Source: JAWWPG01 sp033850885
GTDB taxonomy: Bacteria > Actinomycetota > Actinomycetes > Propionibacteriales > Nocardioidaceae
Assembly: GCA_033850885.1 (NCBI GenBank)
Contig: JAWWPG010000012.1
Coordinates: 1 to 64,000, forward strand
DNA length: 64,000 nucleotides
Reading direction: 5' to 3'
Made by a program: the position numbers and the translations under genes. Numbering within the stretch: position 1 is the stretch's first letter; each line of letters starts with the position of its first letter. Of the stretch, positions 15,349 to 22,924 are shown piece after piece. The notes below the pieces were generated by a model. The model was not told the DNA's origin. It saw only the letters and a program-made list of their open reading frames with translations, and ran no database searches.

Positions 15349-16245
15349 TCACGCCGTACGACGGTCGGACAGCCTCTCAGCGACGATCCCGGAAGCGTCG
15401 AGAACATTGAGAGCGGCCTCGTGCTCACACTGGGGGCAGTACGGGCCACCGGCCCACGCATCGACTTCGGCACCACTCAAGACACCATGCGGGCATCGGA
15501 TCTGCCCGGCCCAATTGGGATCCTGCTCGGGTGGTTCCTGGTGAGGTTGCGTCTCAGACTGCGGAAGGGGAGCGTCTGTGACTGTGCCCCGGCTTTCAGA
15601 CGGCAGTGATGCCAACGGCTCGGGCGCCCGGTCGGCATCGTCGTGGCCGTCACCATCGTCAGGGGATGATGGTGCCTGCGGTTCCGTGGAGCCGCTGCCT
15701 GTCATCACGGCGTCTTTGCTTGTGGGGTCAGCGGGTGGCGAGGTTGTCTGCGGTTCGTAACCACTACTTGGGGTAGGGCTGTGGCGTACCTCTGGAGCGT
15801 CATTTGGGGTACGCCCTGCCGTACCTCTGTGACCTCCGGTTTTCCGTACCTCTGGATCGGCGGTCAGGGGTACGCCGTGCCGTACCTCTGGATCGGCTGG
15901 CAGAGGTGCGCCCTGCCGTACCTCTGACTGAGTCGTCAGGGGTACGCCGTGCCGTACCTCTGGATCGGCTGGGATGGTCGCCTGATAGACCGCCGTGACG
16001 TGCTGACGGGCGCGCTTCACGATGTCCAGAAATCCGAGTCGGCGGCCGAGTTGGATGGCCTCGGTGATCCGCTGCGGTTGCACTCCGAGGGCATCGGCGA
16101 CCGAGTTTCTCGGTGTGGACACGACGCCTTTGGCGTTCATGTTGTCGGCCAGGTACAGCAGCACCACACGGCACCCGTTTGTCATCTCAGGGCGCTGTGC
16201 GTACACCGCGCGGCGCCATCGTGGCCGGCGGTCACTCGGTGCCAT
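15349..16245 (-). CDS. Winged-helix protein with internal repeats, replication-initiator-like
   Basis: The protein has 298 residues from ATG 16245. Residues 1-95 form a winged helix: CRVVLLYLADNMNAKGVVST, NSVADALGVQPQRITEAI and GRRLGFLDIVKR. Residues 100-150 are repeats of the unit DPEVRHGVPL encoded by 36-bp DNA repeats. A long acidic, Pro/Ser-rich linker follows, then a C-terminal putative zinc knuckle (CPHG and YCPQCEH). It follows the Xis-type gene by 36 bp. Proteins with this N-terminus stand beside Xis in many actinobacterial elements and phages. A replication role is inferred from position and from the iteron-like DNA. Confidence 0.7.
   Translation of the reverse strand: MAPSDRRPRWRRAVYAQRPEMTNGCRVVLLYLADNMNAKGVVSTPRNSVADALGVQPQRITEAIQLGRRLGFLDIVKRARQHVTAVYQATIPADPEVRHGVPLTTQSEVRQGAPLPADPEVRHGVPLTADPEVRKTGGHRGTAGRTPNDAPEVRHSPTPSSGYEPQTTSPPADPTSKDAVMTGSGSTEPQAPSSPDDGDGHDDADRAPEPLASLPSESRGTVTDAPLPQSETQPHQEPPEQDPNWAGQIRCPHGVLSGAEVDAWAGGPYCPQCEHEAALNVLDASGIVAERLSDRRTA
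15784..15982. repeat. Iteron-like 36-bp tandem repeats inside the winged-helix gene
   Basis: Three contiguous 36-bp units start at 15844, 15880 and 15916, with a partial unit from 15952. Two shortened units stand before them (35 bp at 15784, 25 bp at 15819). Each junction contains the dyad GGTACGcc-gtgCCGTACC. The shortened units shift the protein frame, so the same DNA is read in two frames while the DNA motif is kept. Confidence 0.8.
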
Positions 16246-16280
16246 CACGTGCCCGCTCAGGGACTCGGGCGTCCATCGGG

Positions 16281-16511
16281 TCAGGCCACCACGCTCGGCT
16301 GGTCGCGGGTCGCCTCCAGCCACGCTTCGACGTCGGCAAGGCGGAACCGCAAGTGTCGGCCGACGCGGTAGCCGACCGGCCCGCGTCCGAGGTGGCGGAG
16401 GTTGTACAGCGCCGCCTTGCTGAGGCCGACGTACTCGGCGACGTCGTCCAACGTCCAGAGTGGCTCGATGCCGTTGGATCCTCGCCGGGGCTGGGTGATC
16501 GTGTCACTCAC
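16281..16511 (-). CDS. AlpA/excisionase-type DNA-binding protein
   Basis: The protein has 76 residues from GTG 16511, with GGAG six bases upstream. It is a MerR-like winged helix-turn-helix: LWTLDDVAEYVGLSKAALYN, then RHLGRGPVGYRVGRHLRFR and DVEAWLEA. This is the helix-turn-helix 17/AlpA family used as excisionase or activator in integrative elements. It leads the leftward operon and is divergent from the XRE regulator. Confidence 0.85.
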   Translation of the reverse strand: MSDTITQPRRGSNGIEPLWTLDDVAEYVGLSKAALYNLRHLGRGPVGYRVGRHLRFRLADVEAWLEATRDQPSVVA

Positions 16512-16559
16512 GGTGGGACTCCGTTCGCTTGAGTTGCCTTCCGAACAGTGTCGCACGGG

Positions 16560-16596
16560 TGATCTCTATGCGATAGGATAGATCGGAAAGAGATCA
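16560..16596. promoter_or_regulatory. Inverted repeat in the Xis/XRE divergent promoter region
   Basis: TGATCTCT (16560-16567) and AGAGATCA (16589-16596) are perfect 8-bp arms separated by 21 bp. A plausible -10, TAGGAT, lies inside the spacer (16574-16579). The site could let the XRE protein control both its own gene and the excision/replication operon. Confidence 0.5.
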
Positions 16597-16619
16597 TCAA
16601 CTCGGCAGAGGGGTCCAGA

Positions 16620-17186
16620 ATGGCGTCTGAGGGGTTAGCACCGACGACACGAGAGGTGATCGCTCGGCGGGTGAGGGAGGAGCGCACGGCTCGCGGTTGG
16701 AGCCAGCAGGAACTTGCCAGGCGGCTCGAAGAGCAGACCGGTAAGAGCGTGGCCCGTATCGTCGTCAGCAGGATCGAGGCGACCGGTGAGGATCGTGAGC
16801 GGCGAAACATCGCGGTCGATGATCTGAACGCGCTGGCGCTCGCTTTGGGCGTCGCTCCGGTCATGTTGCAGACCCTCCGTGATGATGAGGCACCCATCCG
16901 CGTGATCGGCGAGAGCGGCCCGGTGTTTCCGTCCGGGGACTGGAGACGCATGCTCCGGTCAGGGTTGCCCATGAGCGTCCCGGAGAAAACGGCGGTCGCC
17001 CTGGTGCAAGGCCGGGCGGATCAGATCGCGGAGGCGACAACCGACGAGATCCCGATGATCGCACTCGCGATGATCCACGACCTGGAGAACATGCTTCGGG
17101 CCTGGCACACGGGGCACAGCCGGCACACGGCTGAGGAGCCGGCGCCCGTACCGATGGCCGACTTTGACACGACAGGGAAGGGCTGA
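16620..17186 (+). CDS. XRE-family transcriptional regulator
   Basis: The protein has 188 residues from ATG 16620, with AGAGGGG 7-10 bases upstream. The N-terminal helix-turn-helix reads VREERTARGWSQQELARRLE, then RIVVSRIEA and LNALALALGV. The remaining 100 residues are helical without a recognised ligand domain. It ends 2 bp before the integrase start, so the two are co-transcribed. It is the likely master repressor of the element, acting on the inverted repeat in its promoter. Confidence 0.88.
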   Translation: MASEGLAPTTREVIARRVREERTARGWSQQELARRLEEQTGKSVARIVVSRIEATGEDRERRNIAVDDLNALALALGVAPVMLQTLRDDEAPIRVIGESGPVFPSGDWRRMLRSGLPMSVPEKTAVALVQGRADQIAEATTDEIPMIALAMIHDLENMLRAWHTGHSRHTAEEPAPVPMADFDTTGKG

Positions 17187-17188
17187 CT

Positions 17189-18301
17189 ATGGCGCACGTT
17201 CAGAGGCTCGGGACGGGATCCTACCGGGCGAGGTATCGGGGGCCGGACGGCAAAGAGCGGAGCATGGTGCACCATCGGCGCGTCGACGCGGACCGGTGGC
17301 TGGCTTCGCAGGAAACGTCGATCGCCTCGGGTTCATGGCTGGACCCGGCGAGGGCTGCGATGCCTCTCGGCGAGTGGGCTGAGCGGTGGCTCCAGACTCG
17401 GAGTGATCTGCGTCCGTCGACTCGGGCACGGCTGGAGGGGATCGTTCGGCTCCATGTGGTGAAGCGGTTCGGGCTGCGGAGGTTGTCGAGTCTGTCGAAC
17501 CATGAGATCCGCGAATGGGCAGCCGCGATGACCGCTGAGGGTACGGGGGCGACGACGGTCCGCAAGTCGGTGTTTGCGCTGCGCCAGATGCTCGACGCGG
17601 CGGTCGCGGACCGGCGGCTGTCGGTGAACCCGGCGGCGTCGGTGCCGTTGCCTGCCGAGCAGGTCACCGAGCAGCGGTATCTGGGCGCTGAGGAGGCCGA
17701 CGCGTTAGCTGAGGCCATCGCCCCGCAGTATCGGGCGCTGGTTCTCCTCGGGGCGTATGCGGGTCTGCGGTGGGGCGAGTTGGCCGGGTTGCGACGTCGC
17801 CGGATCGATGTCCTCCGGTCCCGGGTGACGGTCGCTGAGACGGCCGTTCAACTGTCCGGGTCGATCACGTTCGGCGAGCCGAAGACACCTCGGAGTCGCC
17901 GGGTCGTGCCGGTTGCCCGGTCGATCATGCGTGAGGTGGAGCGGCACCTGGCCGAGCACGTCGGGCCGGAAGCGGACGCTCTCGTGTTCACGGGTGCTCA
18001 GGGTGGCCCGATGTACCGATCGACGTTCCACCGGCACGTGTGGACCCCTGCTGTCAGGTCGGCGGGGCTGGACGGTCTGCGAGTCCACGACCTGAGGCAT
18101 TCGTTCGTGTCGATCATGGTCGCCGCGCACGCGAACCCGAAGGCGGTGAGCACGTGGGCGGGTCATTCGTCGGTGTCGTTCACGCTCGACCGGTACGGGC
18201 ACCTGTACGACGATCACGCCGACGACGTCGCCGATCAGATCGACGCGCTCTTGTCGGCTCGGAGAGACGCGGGCGTGGTCCGCTCGATCGGTGTTTTTTA
18301 G
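17189..18301 (+). CDS. Tyrosine recombinase, element integrase
   Basis: The protein has 370 residues. An N-terminal AP2-like/arm-binding segment (YRARYRGPDGKERS) is followed by a core-binding SAM-like domain (about 60-150). The catalytic domain has the full set of residues: Arg in AGLRWGELAGL, Lys in EPKTPRSRR, HxxR in HDLRHSF, His in AGHSSVSF and the nucleophile Tyr in LDRYGHLY. It is intact, unlike the older integrase remnant at attL. It ends 84 bp from attR, the standard place for a tRNA-targeting integrase. Confidence 0.95.
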   Translation: MAHVQRLGTGSYRARYRGPDGKERSMVHHRRVDADRWLASQETSIASGSWLDPARAAMPLGEWAERWLQTRSDLRPSTRARLEGIVRLHVVKRFGLRRLSSLSNHEIREWAAAMTAEGTGATTVRKSVFALRQMLDAAVADRRLSVNPAASVPLPAEQVTEQRYLGAEEADALAEAIAPQYRALVLLGAYAGLRWGELAGLRRRRIDVLRSRVTVAETAVQLSGSITFGEPKTPRSRRVVPVARSIMREVERHLAEHVGPEADALVFTGAQGGPMYRSTFHRHVWTPAVRSAGLDGLRVHDLRHSFVSIMVAAHANPKAVSTWAGHSSVSFTLDRYGHLYDDHADDVADQIDALLSARRDAGVVRSIGVF

Positions 18302-18385
18302 GTGACGTGCGGCATCCTGGGGGCATCTCAGGCGAGGTCAGCGGGTGAGAGAGGCCGCCCGGCCCGGTGTTTCCGCAGGTCAGAC

Positions 18386-18444
18386 GGCCTTTCACGATGG
18401 TAGCCCCGACGGGATTCGAACCCGCGCTACCGCCTTGAGAGGGC
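18386..18444. repeat. Right attachment repeat (attR), inside functional tRNA-Glu
   Basis: These 59 bp are identical to attL. This copy supplies the 3' half, including the CCA end, of the complete tRNA-Glu gene, so insertion keeps the tRNA functional. Confidence 0.9.
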
Positions 18445-18473
18445 GGCGTGCTAGGCCACTACACAACGGGGCC
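18398..18473 (-). tRNA. tRNA-Glu (anticodon CUC)
   Basis: This is a full cloverleaf on the minus strand with acceptor GGCCCCG paired to CGGGGCT, anticodon stem CCGCC/GGCGG with loop CTCTCAA (anticodon CTC) and T-loop GGTTCGAATCC. A73 is followed by an encoded CCA (18398-18400). The 3' half is the integration target. Confidence 0.95.
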
Positions 18474-18513
18474 ATCGAGCGGACAAGTGGCTGAAGCTCT
18501 CAACCTCTCATCG

Positions 18514-18585
18514 CTGGGGTACTAGGACTCGAACCTAGACTAACTGGACCAGAACCAGCCGGGCTGCCAATTACCCCATACCCCA
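18514..18585 (-). tRNA. tRNA-Gln (anticodon CUG)
   Basis: The acceptor TGGGGTA pairs with TACCCCA; the anticodon loop TTCTGGT gives CTG; the T-loop is GGTTCGAGTCC; the discriminator base is G. CCA is not encoded. It lies 40 bp upstream of tRNA-Glu and is probably co-transcribed with it. Confidence 0.93.
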
Positions 18586-18720
18586 AAGGCATCGGCACCC
18601 CCGTCGCTGAATCCGCTGGGCGCTTGCCGAGGGTCGACAATACCGGAGCGCCGCGGTCGACTCCAAACAGGTCGCCCGGACGGAGCAGTGACGGCCAGCC
18701 GGCTGTCTGGCTTCGGGCCG

Positions 18721-19629
18721 CTATCCGACAGGTGAGGCGCCGGGCGCCACCTCGGGCGGCGGAGGAGGGAGCCGTTGTCGTCGATAGCGGGTGCGGATCC
18801 ATGGGGCGACGACCGCGAGCAGGACGGCGTCCAGGGCGAACGGCAGCCACGTCACGTTGGTCGGCTCGATCGTCCCCGAGACCTGGCCGAGCAGCGCCGC
18901 CGGGATGAACGTGGAGACATTCTTCACCGCATGGATCGCGATCGACGCCTCCAGCCCTCCGGTCGAGGTCGCGAGCCAGGCGAACACGACACCGATCAGC
19001 AGTCTGTCCGCGAAGAGGGGTGGCGCGAACTGGCCGTGGGCGGTTGCGAAAAGGGCACCCGAGACGACCCAGCAGATCGGCGCCCGGAGCCCGGTCGCCC
19101 CCAGGCTCTGCAGCAGGAAACCACGGAACAGGTACTCCTCCCCTGCTGCCTGCAACGGCGTCGTCAACAGCACCACCATGATGAACGCGACGACCTGACC
19201 GTCGAACGTGGCCTGCCCCGACAAGACGGTCACGAAGAGCAGGAACACCAACAGTGTCCCCCATACCGCCGCGGTGATGCCGACGCAGACGGCGAGCCAG
19301 CGCCAGCGGACACCCGGCGCGACCGAGCTGAGCCACCGCGGCCGCAGCCCGTAGAGTGCCCACAACAGCAGGCCGGCGAGAGGGATGCACGCGGCCAGGC
19401 CGAGGTTCGTCGCCAGCAGCAGGGTTGCGGTGACGCGGTTGGTGTTGACGACCAGATGGTGGCCGGTCAGCCGGACGACGAGGGCGACGGCGAGGAGAGC
19501 CACCAGGGTGACCACGAAGAAGCCAACCGTGCCGGCGACCAACCCGACCGCAAGCCGCCACCAGGCACCGCGTTGAGGTCGTGCCAGGCGTAGGTAGCTG
19601 CTGATGTCCTTGGGCGCCCGGGTCGTCAT
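18721..19629 (-). CDS. CPBP-family intramembrane protease
   Basis: The protein has 302 residues from ATG 19629, which overlaps the gltX stop as ATGA. It has about eight hydrophobic segments. The CPBP/Abi motifs are clear: EEYLFRGFLL (the EExxxR glutamates and Arg), LFATAHGQF (His) and IAIHAVKN (second His). Family members are membrane metalloprotease-like enzymes related to Rce1, with roles in prenyl-protein processing or bacteriocin immunity. A proline-rich tail (LPPPPPE) ends the protein. Its function here is unknown. Confidence 0.88.
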   Translation of the reverse strand: MTTRAPKDISSYLRLARPQRGAWWRLAVGLVAGTVGFFVVTLVALLAVALVVRLTGHHLVVNTNRVTATLLLATNLGLAACIPLAGLLLWALYGLRPRWLSSVAPGVRWRWLAVCVGITAAVWGTLLVFLLFVTVLSGQATFDGQVVAFIMVVLLTTPLQAAGEEYLFRGFLLQSLGATGLRAPICWVVSGALFATAHGQFAPPLFADRLLIGVVFAWLATSTGGLEASIAIHAVKNVSTFIPAALLGQVSGTIEPTNVTWLPFALDAVLLAVVAPWIRTRYRRQRLPPPPPEVAPGASPVG

Positions 19630-21155
19630 CGCACGATGAACGCAGCAGCCTCTCCGGCAGCGCGCAGACGCGCCAGGGACCGTTCCGCCCCGAGCAGGTC
19701 CATCGACTCGAAGAGCGGGGGGGAGATCCTCCTTCCCGTGACGGCCACCCGGACCGGCCCGAAAGCGTTGCGAGGCTTGAGTCCCATCCCGTCGACCAGC
19801 CTGGCGCGCAGCGCAGCCTCGATCGTCGCCGTGTGCCACTCGTCGAGGCCGGCCAACGCGTCGTACGACGCTCGGACCACGGCTCGGCCGTCGTCGTCGA
19901 GCAGAGCGGCTGCGTCCTGCTTGTTCGGCTCGAAGTCCTCCTCAGGGACGAAGAGAAAGCCGAGCATGTCGACAGCCTCCCCGAGGGTGATGATTCGCTC
20001 CTGGATGAGCGGCGCCGCGGCCTTGAGCATTGCGAGCTCTTGCTCGGTCGGCTCGGGAGGGAGGATCTCAGCCCGCTGCAAGTAGGGCAGGATGCGCGTT
20101 GCAAGCTCGTCGACAGGTAGTGCCCGGAGGTGCGCGGCGTTGATCGCCTCCAGCTTCCTGATGTCGAACCGGGCCGGGTTGGGGTTGACCCGGCGGATGT
20201 CGAACGCCTCGACCATCTCGGCCATCGTGAACACGTCGCGATCCTCGGCGATCCCCCATCCGAGCAGGGCAAGATAGTTGAGCAGGCCCTCGGGGAGAAA
20301 CCCCCGGTCGATGTACTCGAGAAGCCCAGAACCCTTGTCCCGCTTGGAGAGTCGCCTGTTGCCCTCTCCCATCACGGTGGGGAGGTGCCCGAACCTCGGC
20401 ACCCGTCCGGCCATCCCGAGATCGATCAGGGCCTCGTACAGGGCGATCTGTCGCGGTGTCGACGAGAGCAGGTCGTCGCCCCGCAGGATGTGGGTGATCC
20501 CCATCACCGCATCGTCGACCGGGTTGACAAGCGTGTAGAGCGGGTGGCCGTTAGCTCGCACCAGCACATAGTCCGGCACATGCTCGGGCTGGAAGGTGAT
20601 CTCACCACGGACCAGGTCGCCGAAGACGATCGCGCGGTCCGGCATCCGGAGGCGGAGTACCGGCCGCCGACCCTCCGCGAGAAATGCCTCGACCTGTTCG
20701 GGCGTCAGGTGGCGGCAGTGGCCGTCGTACCCCGACGTCCTGCCTTCCTTGCGGGCCCGCTCCCTGCGCTCCTCGAGCTCGGCCTGTGAGCAGTAGCAGT
20801 CGTAGGCCCGGCCGCTCTCCCGGAGACGTTGGGCGACGCCCGCGTACAGGTCCATCCTCTCGGACTGGATGTACGGCGCGAAGGGGCCGCCGACCTCCGG
20901 TCCCTCGTCCCAGTCGATCCCGAGCCAGCGCAGTGAGCCGATGACGGACTGGAGGCCCTCGGCCGTGTTTCTCGTCTCGTCGGTGTCCTCGATCCGCAGC
21001 ACCAGGCTGCCTCCGAAGTGCCTGGCCATGGCCCAGTTGAACAAGGCGCTGCGCACGTTGCCGATGTGCAGGGATCCGGTCGGCGACGGTGCGAAGCGCA
21101 GCCGCACCTGGTCCGGCGCCAGTCCACCGAGGACGTCGTCGACGGTTTCAGCCAC
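19626..21155 (-). CDS. gltX: Glutamate--tRNA ligase
   Basis: The protein has 509 residues, the usual length for bacterial GluRS. The HIGH motif appears in RFAPSPTGSLHIGNVRSALF, and the KMSKS equivalent is RRLSKRDKGSG. A zinc-like YCSQAELEERR region and the anticodon-binding helical domain follow. It charges tRNA-Glu. In actinobacteria without GlnRS it also misacylates tRNA-Gln, which GatCAB (33.8-37.2 kb) then amidates. The start overlaps the FAH hydrolase stop by 8 bp, and both cognate tRNA genes lie 1 kb downstream. Confidence 0.97.
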   Translation of the reverse strand: MAETVDDVLGGLAPDQVRLRFAPSPTGSLHIGNVRSALFNWAMARHFGGSLVLRIEDTDETRNTAEGLQSVIGSLRWLGIDWDEGPEVGGPFAPYIQSERMDLYAGVAQRLRESGRAYDCYCSQAELEERRERARKEGRTSGYDGHCRHLTPEQVEAFLAEGRRPVLRLRMPDRAIVFGDLVRGEITFQPEHVPDYVLVRANGHPLYTLVNPVDDAVMGITHILRGDDLLSSTPRQIALYEALIDLGMAGRVPRFGHLPTVMGEGNRRLSKRDKGSGLLEYIDRGFLPEGLLNYLALLGWGIAEDRDVFTMAEMVEAFDIRRVNPNPARFDIRKLEAINAAHLRALPVDELATRILPYLQRAEILPPEPTEQELAMLKAAAPLIQERIITLGEAVDMLGFLFVPEEDFEPNKQDAAALLDDDGRAVVRASYDALAGLDEWHTATIEAALRARLVDGMGLKPRNAFGPVRVAVTGRRISPPLFESMDLLGAERSLARLRAAGEAAAFIVR

Positions 21156-21927
21156 GGGAGACCACCTTGTTCATCAGGGTTCCGATGCCTTCGACCGTCA
21201 CGGAGACGTCGTCACCCGGTTGCATGGGACCGACACCCGCCGGGGTGCCCGTGAGGACCACGTCACCCGGGAGCAGAGTCATGAACGAGGTGATGTAGGC
21301 GATGACACTCGGCACGTCGAAGATCATCAGGCTCGTCCGGCCGAGCTGCTTGACCTCCCCGTTGAGCTCGGTGCGGACCTCGACGTCCGCCGGGTCGAAC
21401 TCTGTCTCGATCCACGGCCCGAGCGGACAGAAGGAGTCGAAGCCCTTGGCCCTCGTCCACTGTCCGTCGCGCGCCTGCAGGTCGCGAGCCGTGACGTCGT
21501 TGGCGACGGTGTACCCGAAGATCACCTCGCGGACCCGGTCAACGGGCACGTCGCGGCAGATCCTGCCGATGACCACGGCAAGCTCGCCCTCGAACTGCAC
21601 GTCGGTGCTCTGTCGCGGGTAGACGACCGGGTCGAGGGGCCCGACCACTGACGTGTTGGGCTTGAGGAAGACCAAGGGCTCCTCCGGGACGTCATTCCCG
21701 AGCTCGGCCGCGTGTGCCGCGTAGTTGCGCCCGATGCAGGCGACCTTGCTGCGCGGGATCACCGGCGCCAACAGGCGGACCTCCAACAGCGGAAGCTGCT
21801 CGCCGGTCACCTGCATGCCGGCATACAGCGGGTCGCCGGCCAGCACGGCGACGACTTCGTCGCCCTCGGGGCCTGCGACAACCCCGTACCGGGGATCCTC
21901 GTCCGTCGTGAATCGCGCGATCCTCAC
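21148..21927 (-). CDS. Fumarylacetoacetate hydrolase-family protein
   Basis: The protein has 259 residues. The FAH-type core has CIGRNYAAHAAELG, then FEGELAVVIGR (metal-binding Glu residues of the E-x-E pair), NDVTARDLQ, GFDSFCPLGPW and TGTPAGVGPM. Members hydrolyse or decarboxylate acylpyruvates and oxaloacetate-like acids. It lies directly upstream of gltX and overlaps it, as the orthologue Rv2993c does in Mycobacterium tuberculosis. A housekeeping oxaloacetate decarboxylase or acylpyruvase activity is likely; the exact substrate cannot be read from sequence. Confidence 0.9.
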   Translation of the reverse strand: MRIARFTTDEDPRYGVVAGPEGDEVVAVLAGDPLYAGMQVTGEQLPLLEVRLLAPVIPRSKVACIGRNYAAHAAELGNDVPEEPLVFLKPNTSVVGPLDPVVYPRQSTDVQFEGELAVVIGRICRDVPVDRVREVIFGYTVANDVTARDLQARDGQWTRAKGFDSFCPLGPWIETEFDPADVEVRTELNGEVKQLGRTSLMIFDVPSVIAYITSFMTLLPGDVVLTGTPAGVGPMQPGDDVSVTVEGIGTLMNKVVSRG

Positions 21928-21964
21928 GACCGACCACCCTACCGGCCGGGCCTAGCATCGTCGG

Positions 21965-22924
21965 GTGCGCACCGAGACCCTGCCCGAGCACCTCTGGCGG
22001 TCTCGACAGGCGGCGCACGAGGAGCGGGTCGACGGCTGGACCCAGCCGTTCCTGCGTCGGCGAAGCCTGGGCGTCGCGAACCCGGTGGAGGACTTCCTGT
22101 TCACCTATTACTCCTATCGCCCCGCGGAGCTTCGTCGATGGCACCCGGGCCTCGGCGTCCGGGTTACCGGTCCGGGGGCCGCGACCTTCGCCGACTTCAA
22201 GGGGTACGTCGTCACGGCCGCAGGCGCCCAAGTCGACCCGAGCCTTCCCCTCCGGCGCGCGGACCAGGTGCGGCGGGTACGCCGACTGGTGGTTTCCACC
22301 GCCGGCCGCGCCCCGATGCTCGGCTGCTTCGGGCTCCACGAGTGGGCGATGGTGTACCACCAAGCCCCGGACGAGCTGCGCCACTCGTCGTACCCGCTGC
22401 GATTGGGGTCAGCCGCCACGGATGCCGTCGTGGACGGTCACCGCGTCACCTGCACCCACCACGACGCCTTCCGCGTCTTCACCGCCGAAGCCCGGCCGCG
22501 GAACACTGTCTCGCCGACGCGGGCGTCACAGCCAGAGTACGAACAGCCCGGCTGCCTGCACGCGACCATGGACTGTTACAAGTGGGCCTACCACCTTGCT
22601 CCCTTTGCGCCGGCCGAGCTCGTCGCGGACTGCTTCGAGCTGGCGCGCGAGGTCAGGGTCGTCGACATGAGGGCGGCACCGTACGACCTCACGTCACTCG
22701 GGCTGGCGCCGATCGCGATCGAGACCCCGGCCGGCAAGGCTGAGTACGTCGACGCCCAACGGGGCTTCGCAGCACGCGCCTCCGGTCTTCGTGCTCGCCT
22801 CGTCGACGTCTGCGACCAGGCCCTCGAGCGCTCGGCCCGCCTGGGATGTTCCGGAACGTCGTCAGCGGGAGGCGAACGGAAGGTACGTCGTCCCGATGAT
22901 CTGCTGGACGGCGAAGAGGCCTGA
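21965..22924 (+). CDS. Actinobacterial 3-methyladenine DNA glycosylase-type protein
   Basis: The protein has 319 residues from GTG 21965, divergent from the FAH gene. Conserved blocks include MLGCFGLHEWAMVYHQAPDE, CTHHDAFRVFTAEARPRN, EQPGCLHATMDCYKWAYHL and VVDMRAAPYDL, the hallmark of a family routinely annotated as 3-methyladenine DNA glycosylase in Streptomyces and Nocardioides. Experimental support for that activity is thin, so the name is provisional. The last 63 bp overlap the end of the kinase gene on the other strand. Confidence 0.8.
   Translation: MRTETLPEHLWRSRQAAHEERVDGWTQPFLRRRSLGVANPVEDFLFTYYSYRPAELRRWHPGLGVRVTGPGAATFADFKGYVVTAAGAQVDPSLPLRRADQVRRVRRLVVSTAGRAPMLGCFGLHEWAMVYHQAPDELRHSSYPLRLGSAATDAVVDGHRVTCTHHDAFRVFTAEARPRNTVSPTRASQPEYEQPGCLHATMDCYKWAYHLAPFAPAELVADCFELAREVRVVDMRAAPYDLTSLGLAPIAIETPAGKAEYVDAQRGFAARASGLRARLVDVCDQALERSARLGCSGTSSAGGERKVRRPDDLLDGEEA

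Larger units (their letters stand above)
11901..18444. mobile_element. Integrative element in tRNA-Glu, 6.5 kb
   Basis: The element is flanked by 59-bp direct repeats of the tRNA-Glu 3' end. It has an intact tyrosine integrase next to attR, an XRE regulator transcribed with it, and a divergent seven-gene operon led by an AlpA/Xis-type protein and a winged-helix initiator-like protein. A cargo gene and a short gene lie at the attL end. I see no relaxase, FtsK/TraB translocase, capsid or large terminase gene. It could be a small integrative mobilisable element, a degenerate pSAM2-like element or a phage satellite. Genes inside keep high GC, so transfer is inferred from the attachment repeats rather than from composition. 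Confidence 0.88.

Noticed and set aside
15784..15982. Possible CRISPR array from 36-bp repeats
   Set aside because: Repeats are contiguous without spacers, lie within a coding frame and no cas genes are nearby.
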